From NCBI RefSeq assembly GCF_007830235.1, contig NZ_VLKI01000021.1, positions 21,871-85,870 of the forward strand: a stretch of DNA of 64,000 nucleotides, in the 5' to 3' direction. Under the pieces are notes generated by a model, which did not search any database, was not told the origin of the DNA, and was given only the letters and a program-made list of their open reading frames with translations. The DNA is from Cytobacillus oceanisediminis (GTDB taxonomy: Bacteria; Bacillota; Bacilli; Bacillales; Cytobacillaceae). Within the stretch, counting starts at the first letter, position 1. Each line of letters begins with the position of its first letter. Below, one piece after another: positions 1-8,512 of this stretch. Both the position numbers and the translations under genes were made by a program.

Positions 1-491
1 ATAACAATCTTTAAGGAGACCTGTTTATCTCTATCGCCTCTTTTTTGCAGTTTTTCGAGGATCAAATCAAGCATTTCAAAATCCGTTTTCATTCCTGAGC
101 TTGGCGGCTTCGGTGAAATGGTCAGTTCATCAATTTCATAAAACCAGTCCTGCCAGCGGCTGCCCTGAGTTTCAAGGCAGATTTTGATCCTTTCTGCTTT
201 CAGTAAAGAAATGAAGCCATCGAGGTTTTTCAAAAGAGCCGGATTACCACCGGAGATGGTAACAAAGGAAAAACCTTCGCCCCCGAGTTCTTTTAACTCC
301 TTCCAAATCTCATCGGGTTCCATTTGACGGATGCTGTCTTTGGAGCTTCCATCCCAGGTGAATGCAGAATCGCACCAGCTGCAGGAATAATCACAGCCTG
401 CTGTGCGGACAAACATCGTTTTCTGGCCGATAACCATTCCTTCACCCTGGATGGTCGGCCCGAAAATTTCAAGAACAGGGATTTTACTCAA
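1..491 (-). CDS. queE: 7-carboxy-7-deazaguanine synthase QueE (partial)
   Basis: This radical-SAM enzyme converts 6-carboxytetrahydropterin to 7-carboxy-7-deazaguanine in queuosine precursor synthesis. The translation opens with KIPVLEIFGPTIQGEGMV, and the iron-sulfur motif CDYSCSWC follows about 35 residues in, then the conserved VTISGGNPALL and LTISPKPPSS blocks. The C-terminus lies beyond the left edge. I place the start at a TTG at 489-491 that overlaps the queD stop, with GGAGG directly upstream; the spacing is tight, and an in-frame ATG near 523 inside queD is the alternative. It is the third gene of queC-queD-queE, as in B. subtilis, and should be controlled by the preQ1 riboswitch ahead of queC. 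Confidence 0.93.
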   Translation of the reverse strand, partial: MSKIPVLEIFGPTIQGEGMVIGQKTMFVRTAGCDYSCSWCDSAFTWDGSSKDSIRQMEPDEIWKELKELGGEGFSFVTISGGNPALLKNLDGFISLLKAERIKICLETQGSRWQDWFYEIDELTISPKPPSSGMKTDFEMLDLILEKLQKRGDRDKQVSLKIV

Positions 492-960
492 CCTCCATCC
501 ACTCCCTTCTCGTTTCTGCATAGCTGGTAGGAGTTTCGTAAAGACGTACAAATTCTACCCTAGCACCGAAATATTCGTCAGACCGGCGTTGAAGGGATTC
601 AGCCATTTTTTCATAAATCCAGACAACCATGTTCTCTGCAGTCGTATTCATCGGAGGCAGGGTTTCATTCAAATATTTATGATCAAGGAAAATCTCAATT
701 TCATTTTTCCAGATTTCCTTAATATCTCCGAAGTCTATCATGAGGCCTCTGTCATCAACAAACCCGCTTATTCCGAAAATAACTTTATATGTGTGGCCAT
801 GCAAATTTTTGCATTTGCCTTCGTAGCAATGCAAATGATGGGCGGAATCAAAGGTGAATTCCTTGCTGACAAGAACGCGTTTTTGATGATATTTTAGCTG
901 ATCGCGTTTAATATCCTTGTCAATCTTCTGAAGTTTATCAACAATCCTGAATCCGTACAT
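484..960 (-). CDS. queD: 6-carboxy-5,6,7,8-tetrahydropterin synthase QueD
   Basis: QueD turns dihydroneopterin triphosphate into 6-carboxytetrahydropterin, the second step of preQ0 synthesis. The 158-residue protein carries the zinc-binding histidines of the family in FDSAHHLHCYEGKCKNLHGH (about residues 37-56) and the typical ending PTSYAETRREWM. Length and sequence resemble the B. subtilis protein. The ATG has an AAAGGGGAG ribosome site about nine bases upstream, inside the gap after queC. It lies 3 bp from queC and overlaps queE, which supports one transcript. Confidence 0.95.
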   Translation of the reverse strand: MYGFRIVDKLQKIDKDIKRDQLKYHQKRVLVSKEFTFDSAHHLHCYEGKCKNLHGHTYKVIFGISGFVDDRGLMIDFGDIKEIWKNEIEIFLDHKYLNETLPPMNTTAENMVVWIYEKMAESLQRRSDEYFGARVEFVRLYETPTSYAETRREWMEVE

Positions 961-963
961 GGC

Positions 964-1623
964 TTAAAGCTCCCCTTTCTCTTGGAGGTATTCCTCAAGA
1001 CCTTTTCGCCTTAAATGACATGCCGGACACTCCCCGCAGCCATCAGAAGGAATTCCGTTGTAGCAAGTGAGCGTTTTTTCACGTACATAGTCAAGCGCAT
1101 TCAGTTCATCTGCCAGCTTCCATGTTTCCGCCTTATTCAGCCACATTAATGGCGTGTGAATGACAAACTGCTGGTCCATTGAAAGATTAAGTGTAACATT
1201 TAGTGATTTTATAAAAACATCCCTGCAATCCGGGTATCCGCTGAAGTCTGTTTCGCAAACACCAGTAATAATATGCTTCGCACTGATCTGGCTGGCCAGC
1301 ACACCAGCAAAAGAAAGGAACAGCAGGTTCCTCCCGGGTACAAACGTGGATGGCAGTTCCCCTTCTTCCCCATCCTTCACCTCGATCTCATCACGAGTAA
1401 GGGCGTTTGGAGCGAGCTGATTTAATAAAGACATATCAAGAATATGATGCTTGACGCCCAATTCTTTTGCAATTTCTTGTGCACATTCAATTTCAAGCTT
1501 ATGACGCTGATTATAATTAAAAGTTACTGCCTCTACTTCTCCAAATCGTTCTTTTGCCCAAAATAAGCATGTAGTGCTATCCTGGCCGCCGCTGAAAACA
1601 ACGAGCGCTTTATCCTTTTTCAT
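964..1623 (-). CDS. queC: 7-cyano-7-deazaguanine (preQ0) synthase QueC
   Basis: QueC is the ATP-dependent ligase that makes preQ0 from 7-carboxy-7-deazaguanine and ammonia. The N-terminus has the PP-loop SGGQDST (residues 11-17), and the C-terminus has the zinc site [17 protein letters not shown] (residues about 187-203). At 219 residues it matches family length. The ATG follows AAGGAG at about 1632-1637. It is the first gene of the queCDE operon and sits directly behind a preQ1-I aptamer and a terminator-like hairpin, so it is expected to be shut off when preQ1 is plentiful. Confidence 0.96.
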   Translation of the reverse strand: MKKDKALVVFSGGQDSTTCLFWAKERFGEVEAVTFNYNQRHKLEIECAQEIAKELGVKHHILDMSLLNQLAPNALTRDEIEVKDGEEGELPSTFVPGRNLLFLSFAGVLASQISAKHIITGVCETDFSGYPDCRDVFIKSLNVTLNLSMDQQFVIHTPLMWLNKAETWKLADELNALDYVREKTLTCYNGIPSDGCGECPACHLRRKGLEEYLQEKGEL

Positions 1624-1642
1624 AAAAATTCTCCTTTAAATA

Positions 1643-1679
1643 GAAAAACAGGACTACTAAGAAAGCAGACCTGTTTTCC
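1643..1679 (-). terminator. Hairpin of the preQ1 expression platform
   Basis: On the minus strand, arms GGAAAACAGG (1679-1670) and CCTGTTTTTC (1652-1643) form a hairpin between the preQ1 aptamer and queC. The U-run lies in the 3' arm. It is probably the terminator that forms when preQ1 is bound; the exact switching mode is inferred. Confidence 0.6.
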
Positions 1680-1711
1680 TTAGTTTTTTAAAGAGGGTAG
1701 CTAGAACCTCT
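1680..1711 (-). promoter_or_regulatory. preQ1-I riboswitch aptamer
   Basis: On the minus strand the sequence reads AGAGGTTCTAGCTACC, then CTCTTT, then an A-rich tail AAAAAACTAA. This is the compact preQ1 class I aptamer: an AGAGG/CCTCT stem, a loop with the CUAGC-type core, and an A-rich 3' tail that forms the pseudoknot. It lies about 57 bases ahead of the queC start, the standard place for this class in Bacillaceae. Confidence 0.93.
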
Positions 1712-1833
1712 ACCGTAAACATACGGATTTCTATTTAGCTATCACTTTATCTTATCATATTTTCAGCTTTTTTACAGGCACTTTTTGTTTTGAGGAAGAT
1801 GTTTTATTTTTCAAAATCGTGGAAAAGGTAATA

Positions 1834-1998
1834 ATGCAAGGCCAAAAACCAGAAGGAGGGACTGAAGCCATGATCAGGTTTACAGCGACTTCACGGTATT
1901 CGTTTGGCGTTGCAAAGAAAGGAATCTTTGCTCTGAGGTCAGCGGGGATGCAAGTGCAGGATAGGCCCACACTAATCCGCTTTGGCCTGATGCAATAG
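1834..1998 (+). CDS. Possible small protein, unrecognised
   Basis: A 54-codon reading frame starts at ATG 1834, and an internal ATG at 1870 is preceded by GAAGGAGGG, which would give 42 residues. The product is basic and contains SRYSFGVAKKG. A strong hairpin terminator follows 29 bp after the stop. I do not recognise the product. A 71-residue frame on the opposite strand (1755-1970) makes the coding call uncertain, so this may be non-coding. Confidence 0.25.
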   Translation: MQGQKPEGGTEAMIRFTATSRYSFGVAKKGIFALRSAGMQVQDRPTLIRFGLMQ

Positions 1999-2026
1999 GA
2001 TTCCTGTAAACGTCCTTATGGGGACT

Positions 2027-2064
2027 GCAAAAAGGTGCGAACCAATCGGTTTGCACCTTTTTGC
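2027..2064. terminator. Bidirectional rho-independent terminator
   Basis: GCAAAAAGGTGC pairs with GCACCTTTTTGC around a short loop, with T-runs on both strands. It ends the HEPN/CBS gene on the minus strand and anything transcribed from the left on the plus strand. Confidence 0.85.
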
Positions 2065-2068
2065 ATGA

Positions 2069-2812
2069 TTAATTTTCGGCATCCGCTTCGAGAAGGTCCC
2101 AGGCAGTTATGATCCCTTTTGGCTTTTCACTCGGCTTACCCTTTTCAGTAACAATAATGCCTTCCAGTTTTTCATTTTTGGACCGGTACTCTTCAAATAA
2201 ATCCTCTAAATCAAATATGGACGTATCTTTGCTGACAAACGTTATTTGATGCTTCGATTTTTTATTAAAAAGCTCTTTTATTTGCACTTTTTTTAGCTGG
2301 ATTGTTTCTTCTGTAAAATGCTCGGCCATCCATTTCACGATATCTGCTGAAGTCAGCAGCCACGAGTACTCTTCCTTCCTATTATAAATGGGAAACTGGG
2401 AGTGTGAAAACTTATTGATAATGGCCAATACATCTGACAGCTTTCCATCTTCATAAAAATAAAAAACAGGAGTCGCGGCAATCGACAGTGCCGACTTCGG
2501 CTTTTCAAAATGTTCAGCAATCCGTTCGATTCTTTCAACTGTCTCCAAATGAGGTTCGGCAATGTAATAGTCGAGTTCGATTTTCTCATGCACAATTGCA
2601 TTTCTTAGTTTGGCAAACTGATATAAGTCATCCTCGTATAATCGGATGAGTGAATGGTTTTTTTGGATTTCAATCAATTTATAAAATTTATCTGTCCTGG
2701 CCTTTTTGGCAGATTGTTTTAAGGCTTTATGAATACGGTTAAAAGCAGCTTCAAATCTTTCTGATAGGTTAATTTCTGTGTTTGTACCCACAAGTATCTC
2801 TCCCCAATTCAT
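2069..2812 (-). CDS. HEPN-like/CBS-domain protein
   Basis: The function is not known. Counting from a possible earlier GTG start at 2881, a helical N-terminal half contains KLRNAIVHEK near residues 91-100, an R-x4-H pattern typical of HEPN domains, many of which are RNases. The C-terminal half looks like two CBS modules: VFYFYEDGKLSDVLAIINKF and a later stretch with a FVSKDTSIFDLEDLF segment and an IIVTE...GIITAWDLLEAD ending. CBS pairs usually bind adenosine nucleotides. I prefer the ATG at 2812 (MNWGEILVG) because the upstream extension looks unlike protein, but neither start has a clear ribosome site. The gene is monocistronic with its own terminator. The HEPN assignment is inference from a short motif. 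Confidence 0.75.
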   Translation of the reverse strand: MNWGEILVGTNTEINLSERFEAAFNRIHKALKQSAKKARTDKFYKLIEIQKNHSLIRLYEDDLYQFAKLRNAIVHEKIELDYYIAEPHLETVERIERIAEHFEKPKSALSIAATPVFYFYEDGKLSDVLAIINKFSHSQFPIYNRKEEYSWLLTSADIVKWMAEHFTEETIQLKKVQIKELFNKKSKHQITFVSKDTSIFDLEDLFEEYRSKNEKLEGIIVTEKGKPSEKPKGIITAWDLLEADAEN

Positions 2813-2881
2813 AGTGTTCACTATATTCCCATTTCTGGAGGTTTTGTAAACTATAAAGAAAATGGGTGAATATTTATTCAC

Positions 2882-3239
2882 TTAAAATGATCCTATTGAG
2901 TTTTGGAAAATTAAGAACTTTACTATTAAAATTGCTTGAATCCAATAAATAAAAAAGTTTATTAAGTAAATATCAAAACTTTCTTTTACTCTTTTATGAA
3001 TAAATATTGAAATGAGCATTTGCACAAAAAGAATTTTCAGTCTATTATAGTATAATATATTCGGTTATACTAAGTTGCTGCTTAGCTGGAAAACTCTGGA
3101 CCATACACCTTTTTGAAAACCTATTGAAAACAACTTTCATAGATGTTGGTGAATAGAGTAAGATTCCTATTTGATATTTAGCAGCAAAACCAAATTACTT
3201 TTACCAGAATAATAGTTTCAAAAGAAAGCAGGTGAAAAG
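2882..3239. other. Intergenic region ahead of the 5-oxoprolinase operon
   Basis: This AT-rich stretch has no convincing gene. A TATAAT-like hexamer lies near 3050-3056 (TAGTATAATATA), but I see no well-spaced -35 box. The ribosome site AGCAGGTGAAAAG ahead of pxpB is at its right end. It probably holds promoters for both flanking genes. Confidence 0.5.
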
Positions 3240-3947
3240 ATGGAATACAATTTACACCCTTTGGGAGATAATGCTGTCCTAATTGAACTGGGGAACGAAA
3301 TTAGCCAGGAGGCCCACGAAAAGGTTCAGGCCTTAACAGCAGTCCTTGAAACTCAGCCGCCGGATTGGATGACTGAGTACATCCCTGCTTATACGACTGT
3401 TAGCATTTTTTATGATCCTCTGCTCATTTATCAGCTTTCAAGTGACAAGCTCTCATACGACTACGTTTGTTCTCTAATTAAACCGCTTATGGAGGGTTTA
3501 GAAGCAAGCAAAGCTGCAGATGCAAGGGTGGTTGAAATACCGGTTTGCTATGGCGGTGAATTTGGTCCGGATCTGGAGTATGTTGCAAAGCATAATGGAA
3601 TGACACCAGAGGAGGTCATTAACATTCATTCTTCGGGCGACTATCTGGTTTATATGATTGGGTTTGCTCCAGGCTTCCCTTTTATTGGAGGCATGTCCGA
3701 GAAAATCGCTGCTCCCCGAAGGGAATCTCCCCGTTTAAAAATTCCAGAAAGAACGGTTGGCATCGCAGGCATGCAGACTGGGATCTATCCGATCGAAACA
3801 CCTGGGGGCTGGCAGCTGATTGGGCGAACTCCCGTGAAATTGTTCCGCCCGCATGATGATTCCCCTACCTTGTTAAAAGCCGGGGATAAGATCAAATTTA
3901 AACCGATTAGCCTGAAAGAATTCGAGAATTGGAAGGAGACAGAGTAA
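3240..3947 (+). CDS. pxpB: 5-oxoprolinase subunit PxpB (KipI family)
   Basis: PxpB is one of three subunits of the bacterial ATP-dependent 5-oxoprolinase, which opens 5-oxoproline (pyroglutamate) to glutamate. The 235-residue protein has the family's VIPV/VEIPVCYGGEFGPDLE region near residue 100, GFAPGFPFIGGM near 140 and the PGGWQLIGRTP block near 189. In B. subtilis the homologue KipI also inhibits the sporulation kinase KinA; whether this one does is not visible. The ATG follows AGCAGGTG. Its stop overlaps the pxpC start (TAATG). Confidence 0.94.
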   Translation: MEYNLHPLGDNAVLIELGNEISQEAHEKVQALTAVLETQPPDWMTEYIPAYTTVSIFYDPLLIYQLSSDKLSYDYVCSLIKPLMEGLEASKAADARVVEIPVCYGGEFGPDLEYVAKHNGMTPEEVINIHSSGDYLVYMIGFAPGFPFIGGMSEKIAAPRRESPRLKIPERTVGIAGMQTGIYPIETPGGWQLIGRTPVKLFRPHDDSPTLLKAGDKIKFKPISLKEFENWKETE

Positions 3948-4948
3948 TGCTTAAAATTAAAAAACCGGGTCTCCTTTCAAGCATACAGGATTTGGGTAGA
4001 ACCGGTTTCCAAAAATTTGGCGTGATTGCAAGCGGAGCGATGGACCCATTTGCACACCGAATGGCTAATTTACTGACAGGTAATGCTGAAAATGAACCCA
4101 CTCTGGAGATAACCATGCTGGGGCCCACAATCATTTTTGAAGAAGATGCCCTTATCTCTATTTGCGGCGGGGATCTATCTCCAGCTATAAATAGCGTGCC
4201 TGTTCGCTCCTGGAGATCTATTTTTGTGAAAAAAGGCAGCGAACTTAAATTCGGCTATACCCAGAGCGGCTGCCGGGCCTATTTGGCTGTTGCCGGCGGC
4301 TTCTCTGTATCCGAAGTAATGAAAAGCAAAGCCACTTATTTGCGTGCTGGCATCGGCGGTTATGAAGGAAGAGCTTTAAAAGCTGGTGACCAGCTTGTTT
4401 TGGGGACGCCATCAGACCAATCAGATAGAATGACGGAATATTTAATACAACAGTTACAAAACCAATCCTTTTTAGAAAGTGATTGGTCCATCACACCCGA
4501 GCTCATTCCGAATACTGAATCCAATCCGTTCATCCGCTTCACAAAGGGCCGGCAATTTGAGCTTTTTTCAAAGGAGAGCCAGCAAAAACTGATCGGGGCT
4601 GCCTTTGATGTAACAGCACAGTCAGATCGAATGGGCTACAGACTAAAGGGCCCTGCCCTTTCATTATCTGAACCAGCGGAATTGATTTCCGAGGCAGTCA
4701 ATTTTGGTTCCATACAAGTTCCGCCTGATGGGAATCCGATCGTTTTGCTTGCAGACAGGCAAACAACCGGAGGCTATCCAAAAATCGGCCAAGTGGCTTT
4801 TGTCGACCTCCCTCTGCTTGCACAGGCCAAGCCCGGCGATAAGCTGAGATTTGTGGAAATATCTCATGAGAAGGCTCAGCACTTATATCTCGAGAGGGAA
4901 TGGAAATTGAAAGAATTGAAACAAGGAATTTATCTAAAAACCAGATAG
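3947..4948 (+). CDS. pxpC: 5-oxoprolinase subunit PxpC (KipA family)
   Basis: PxpC is the biotin-dependent-carboxylase-like partner of PxpB in 5-oxoprolinase. I start it at ATG 3947 (MLKIKKPGLLSSIQDLGRTG), which overlaps the pxpB stop and has GGAAGGAG upstream; an in-frame start at 3929 is less likely. Family landmarks include GVIASGAMDPFAHRMAN, ISICGGDLSP, AVAGGF, and the C-terminal SDRMGYRLKG and QVAFVDLPLLAQ blocks. Its 333 residues agree with KipA. It is the second gene of pxpB-pxpC-pxpA. Confidence 0.94.
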   Translation: MLKIKKPGLLSSIQDLGRTGFQKFGVIASGAMDPFAHRMANLLTGNAENEPTLEITMLGPTIIFEEDALISICGGDLSPAINSVPVRSWRSIFVKKGSELKFGYTQSGCRAYLAVAGGFSVSEVMKSKATYLRAGIGGYEGRALKAGDQLVLGTPSDQSDRMTEYLIQQLQNQSFLESDWSITPELIPNTESNPFIRFTKGRQFELFSKESQQKLIGAAFDVTAQSDRMGYRLKGPALSLSEPAELISEAVNFGSIQVPPDGNPIVLLADRQTTGGYPKIGQVAFVDLPLLAQAKPGDKLRFVEISHEKAQHLYLEREWKLKELKQGIYLKTR

Positions 4949-4960
4949 GAGGAAAATGAG

Positions 4961-5731
4961 ATGCATATTGTTGATATTAATTGTGATATGGGTGAAAGTT
5001 TTGGAGCGTATAAAATGGGACGGGATGAGGAAATCCTGGACTATATTACTTCTGCCAATATTGCATGCGGCTTTCATGCAGGCGACCCTGCCACTATGCG
5101 CAAAACGGTAAAGATGGCATTGGATAAAAACGTCGGAATCGGCGTACACCCTGGCTTGCAGGATCTTTCCGGATTCGGGCGGCGCGACATCAGCATTACA
5201 CCCCAGGAAGCCTATGACCTGGTAGTCTACCAAATCGGGGCTTTATATGGTTTTGTCAAATCCGAAGGCGGCAAGCTTCAGCATGTAAAGCCTCATGGCG
5301 CCCTATTCAATATGGCTTCCAAAAGCGCTTCTCTTTCAGAGGCGATTGCCGAAGCGGTTTATAAAGTGGATCCTGAATTAATTCTATTTGGTCTTGCTGG
5401 CAGTGAGCTTGTAAAAGCCGGGAAAAAAATCGGCCTGCACTCTGCCCATGAAGTGTTCTCAGACCGTACTTACCAGGAAGATGGCTCGCTAACTTCCAGA
5501 AGAGAAAGCAATGCCCTCATCACAGACCATACAGCTGCAGTTAATCAGGTAATCCGGATGGTAAAGGAAGGTAAAGTAACTTCTATTCAAGGCACGGAAG
5601 TTTCTATAGAAGCCAACACGATATGCATTCACGGCGATGGTGAAAGCGCACTTGAATTTGCCAAATATATTCCAACTGCTCTGAAGGATGCAGGAATTAA
5701 GGTAGCTAAAATTAGTGATTTTTTGAAATGA
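4961..5731 (+). CDS. pxpA: 5-oxoprolinase subunit PxpA (LamB/YcsF family)
   Basis: PxpA completes the 5-oxoprolinase complex. The 256-residue protein starts [16 protein letters not shown], then [27 protein letters not shown] and [10 protein letters not shown], all hallmarks of the LamB/YcsF family. It follows pxpC by 12 bp with AGGAGG before its ATG. In B. subtilis ycsF precedes ycsG-ycsI-kipI-kipA; here the order is kipI-kipA-ycsF-ycsG-ycsI, the same genes rearranged. Confidence 0.95.
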   Translation: MHIVDINCDMGESFGAYKMGRDEEILDYITSANIACGFHAGDPATMRKTVKMALDKNVGIGVHPGLQDLSGFGRRDISITPQEAYDLVVYQIGALYGFVKSEGGKLQHVKPHGALFNMASKSASLSEAIAEAVYKVDPELILFGLAGSELVKAGKKIGLHSAHEVFSDRTYQEDGSLTSRRESNALITDHTAAVNQVIRMVKEGKVTSIQGTEVSIEANTICIHGDGESALEFAKYIPTALKDAGIKVAKISDFLK

Positions 5732-5747
5732 AAGAGACCTTTATGGG

Positions 5748-5866
5748 AAGCTGATAATATTTTGGCTTGAGTTGATGAAATATGGCTAAAGCTGATGATA
5801 AAACGAATAATTGACGATATATTGGCAAAGTTGATCATATTATTTGCAAAGTTGACGATAACATAA
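5748..5866. repeat. Degenerate tandem repeat of about 20 bp
   Basis: Between pxpA and ycsG about six imperfect copies of a unit like AAGTTGATGATATTTTGGCA follow each other (AAGCTGATAAT..., GAGTTGATGAA..., AAGCTGATGAT..., TTGACGATATATTGGC, AAGTTGATCATA, AAGTTGACGATAAC). The spacing varies by a few bases. It splits the pxp subunit genes from ycsG. Confidence 0.7.
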
Positions 5867-5977
5867 ATTTCACTTCCTTGGATCGCCTTTTTCACGAACA
5901 AAAGGCGGACAGGGGGCCATATTTCTTAAATTTTTATCCGAAACACTTTAAAATGAAACAAAACAGGGGGAAACTGA

Positions 5978-7168
5978 ATGAAAAAGCAAACGAATGCGAG
6001 CTTATTGCTGGGTGCCGCGTTCCTAATGGCCACATCGGCCATCGGACCGGGGTTCCTCACACAAACAACTGTATTTACTGAAACACTTTTAGCCAGCTTC
6101 GGCTTTGTTATTTTAATATCAATTATTATTGATATTGGTGCACAAATGAATATTTGGCGAATTATTGCTGTTTCCGAGAAACGGGCCCAGGATATTGCTA
6201 ACGATCTCCTTCCCGGTCTTGGTTATTTTCTCGCTGCCCTTATTGTCATGGGCGGCCTGGCTTTTAATATTGGGAACATCGCCGGAGCCGGCTTGGGTAC
6301 CAATGTTATTTTTGGCATCTCCCCTGAAATGGGTGCTTTGCTAAGCGGAATCCTGGCGATAGGGATCTTTATTGTAAAAGAAGCTGGAAGGCTGATGGAC
6401 CGCTTTACACAGATTTTAGGTTTTGTGATGATTGGCCTCACCGTTTATGTCATGTTCACTGCACAGCCTCCAGTTGGTGAAGCTGTTGTTAAAACATTCG
6501 CCCCGGATAAAATTGATATTCTTGCCATTATAACTTTAGTTGGGGGAACAGTTGGCGGATATATTACCTTCGCTGGCGGGCATCGCTTAATTGACGCGGG
6601 TGTTAAAGGAAAAGAAGCTCTTCCTGAAGTTACAAAAAGCTCCATCAGCGCGATTGGTATTGCCTCTATCATGCGTATTTTCCTGTTCCTTGCTGCATTG
6701 GGGGTTGTGTCCCAAGGACTGGCGCTCGATCCATCCAACCCTCCTGCTTCCGTATTCCAATTGGCAGCAGGCAATTTCGGCTATAAAATTTTCGGGGTTG
6801 TTATGTGGGCTGCCGCTGTAACGTCTGTAGTCGGCGCAGCTTATACGTCTGTTTCCTTTATCCGTACCTTCAGCCCGATCCTGGAAAAATATCATAAATG
6901 GCTGATTGTAAGTTTTATTGCCATTTCCACACTTGTTTTTGTCATTATCGGAAAACCTGTTAAGATTTTACTTTTAGTTGGTTCATTAAATGGTTTAATT
7001 TTGCCGATTGCTTTAGGTGTCATGCTGGTTGCTGCCTATAAAACCAAAATTGTCGGTGACTATAAGCATCCGCTTTGGATGACGATTTTTGGCGTGATAA
7101 TTGTTGCGGCCATGTCCTACATGGGTATTTATTCATTAATAAATGGCATTCCACAGTTATTTAAATAA
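5978..7168 (+). CDS. ycsG: NRAMP-family membrane transporter YcsG
   Basis: This 396-residue protein has about eleven hydrophobic segments and begins with LLGAAFLMATSAIGPGFLTQ, the NRAMP-like signature in which the DPGN of true metal carriers is replaced by IGPGF. Its substrate is unproven; linkage to 5-oxoprolinase suggests an organic substrate or co-substrate of that pathway (inference). The ATG follows AGGGGG. A ycsI gene follows within 21 bp, so these two are probably co-transcribed with pxpBCA, although a 247-bp gap with repeats lies upstream. Confidence 0.88.
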   Translation: MKKQTNASLLLGAAFLMATSAIGPGFLTQTTVFTETLLASFGFVILISIIIDIGAQMNIWRIIAVSEKRAQDIANDLLPGLGYFLAALIVMGGLAFNIGNIAGAGLGTNVIFGISPEMGALLSGILAIGIFIVKEAGRLMDRFTQILGFVMIGLTVYVMFTAQPPVGEAVVKTFAPDKIDILAIITLVGGTVGGYITFAGGHRLIDAGVKGKEALPEVTKSSISAIGIASIMRIFLFLAALGVVSQGLALDPSNPPASVFQLAAGNFGYKIFGVVMWAAAVTSVVGAAYTSVSFIRTFSPILEKYHKWLIVSFIAISTLVFVIIGKPVKILLLVGSLNGLILPIALGVMLVAAYKTKIVGDYKHPLWMTIFGVIIVAAMSYMGIYSLINGIPQLFK

Positions 7169-7188
7169 GGTTGAAAGGAGAATTTTTC

Positions 7189-7980
7189 ATGACTAACCCT
7201 TCTCTTTGGAGTCCTGCTGAAGCGCGTAAATTGATCCGCAGCCAGGGCTGGGACAAGCCCACATCCGGAATGGCAAATGGCTATATTCAGGCGAATTTGG
7301 CCATCCTGCCAAAGGAAATGGCATTCGAGTTTTTGCTCTTTTGCCAAAGAAACCCGAAATCTTGTCCAATCATTGACGTCACCGAACCTGGTTCTCCTGT
7401 TCCGCAGCTCTCTGCTCCTGATGCTGACATTAGAACAGATATTCCTAAATACAGGATTTACCGGAACGGCGAGCTGGCTAAAGAACTGACAGATATAAGC
7501 TCTTATTGGAATGAAGATATGGTAGGATTTTTGCTGGGCTGCAGCTTTACGTTTGAAGAGGCACTGATTAAAAACAATATCCCTGTTAGGCACATCCAGG
7601 AAAACCGAAATGTGCCGATGTATAAAACGAATATTGGCTGTGTAAAAGCAGGCCGGTTTGAAGGTCCAATGGTTGTCAGCATGCGGCCAATGAAGGAAAA
7701 AGATGCAATCAGAGCGGTGCAAGTAACAAGCCGCTTCCCTTCTGTCCATGGCGCTCCAGTCCATATTGGGAATCCGGAAGCCATTGGCATAAAAACTATC
7801 AATCAGCCAGATTTTGGAGACTCTGTCACGATTAAAGATGGTGAAGTTCCGGTCTTTTGGGCTTGCGGTGTCACCCCTCAGGCAATTGCCATGCATGTAA
7901 AGCCAGAAATCATGATTACACATGCACCTGGCCATATGTTTATCACAGATTTGAAAAATGAAGATTTAGCTGTTTTATAA
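7189..7980 (+). CDS. ycsI: Putative hydro-lyase YcsI (DUF1445)
   Basis: YcsI belongs to the DUF1445/D-glutamate-cyclase-like family, whose best-studied vertebrate relative converts D-glutamate to 5-oxo-D-proline. The product has the family's SWxGPAEAR-like start (LWSPAEARKLIRSQ), GCSFTFEEAL, the MVVSMRPM block, SRFPSVHGAPVHIG, and WACGVTPQ with APGHMFITD near the end. I choose ATG 7189 with GAAAGGAG eight bases upstream over an in-frame TTG at 7171. Placement beside 5-oxoprolinase genes fits a role in glutamate/5-oxoproline metabolism. A terminator follows directly. Confidence 0.9.
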   Translation: MTNPSLWSPAEARKLIRSQGWDKPTSGMANGYIQANLAILPKEMAFEFLLFCQRNPKSCPIIDVTEPGSPVPQLSAPDADIRTDIPKYRIYRNGELAKELTDISSYWNEDMVGFLLGCSFTFEEALIKNNIPVRHIQENRNVPMYKTNIGCVKAGRFEGPMVVSMRPMKEKDAIRAVQVTSRFPSVHGAPVHIGNPEAIGIKTINQPDFGDSVTIKDGEVPVFWACGVTPQAIAMHVKPEIMITHAPGHMFITDLKNEDLAVL

Positions 7981-7983
7981 GAA

Positions 7984-8013
7984 GAAGGCGTCCAGATGAC
8001 TGGGCGCTTTTTT
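7984..8013 (+). terminator. Terminator of the pxp-ycs operon
   Basis: AAGGCGTCCAG pairs with CTGGGCGCTT around ATGA, followed by TTTTTT. It lies 4 bp after the ycsI stop. Confidence 0.85.
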
Positions 8014-8024
8014 ATGTTTTGGCT

Positions 8025-8284
8025 GTTTTCGTATAGTTTGTCTTGAAGGCAAACGTATTTTAACCAACTGAGTTGATTGTAGCGGAGGGCACTTGACTCC
8101 TCGAAAATGCATCCGCATTTTCTTACGACGAGGTGTTAATTCAGGGATGTTTAGACAATGTCCTGCGGGAAGAGAGGGAAGTGCGAGACCCCACAGGCGA
8201 AGCCGAGGAGGCTCGCAGCCCTCCCCGCGGGTTCGCTGAGTGCCCGTAGCGGAAATCAACGGGCAGAATTCTATAAACGAAAAC
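8025..8284 (+). repeat. Dispersed Bacillaceae intergenic repeat, copy 1
   Basis: This gene-free stretch shares the blocks GTTGATTG(T/G)AGCGGA, CTCCTCGAAAATGCAT, GTCCTGCGGGA, GAGACCCC(G/A)CAGG and AGCGGAAATCAAC with the copies at 9880 and 38035. Its outer ends differ: GTTTTCGTATAG at left and CTATAAACGAAAAC at right form the terminal inverted repeat. Internal hairpins (CCTCG...CGAGG, CCTGCGGG...CCCCACAGG) suggest a folded RNA or DNA. It is in the same orientation as the other copies. Confidence 0.8.
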
Positions 8285-8512
8285 AACGATCTATGAGAAA
8301 AGAGCCTAGGTTTTTTACAAAATGGTAATAATCACCTATTTCGCCTGGTTCCATTTTCTTAAAATAAACAATCTGCCCTTATGCCTTTTGAATCGTTTTT
8401 ATAAAATACAGTATTTTCAATTAACTTTAACTCTTTTATCTATTAAACTCTTTATTAAGCAACACGAAAGTTTCGCACTACATACTAATTATTCACTTAG
8501 GAGGATAAAAGA

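Noticed and set aside
403..897. 164-residue plus-strand frame
   Set aside because: It is antisense to queD, which is a clear family member.
1755..1970. 71-residue minus-strand frame
   Set aside because: No ribosome site, odd composition, and it lies antisense to another weak frame near terminators.
7129..7935. 268-residue minus-strand frame
   Set aside because: It is a long shadow of ycsI, which has clear family motifs and a ribosome site on the plus strand.
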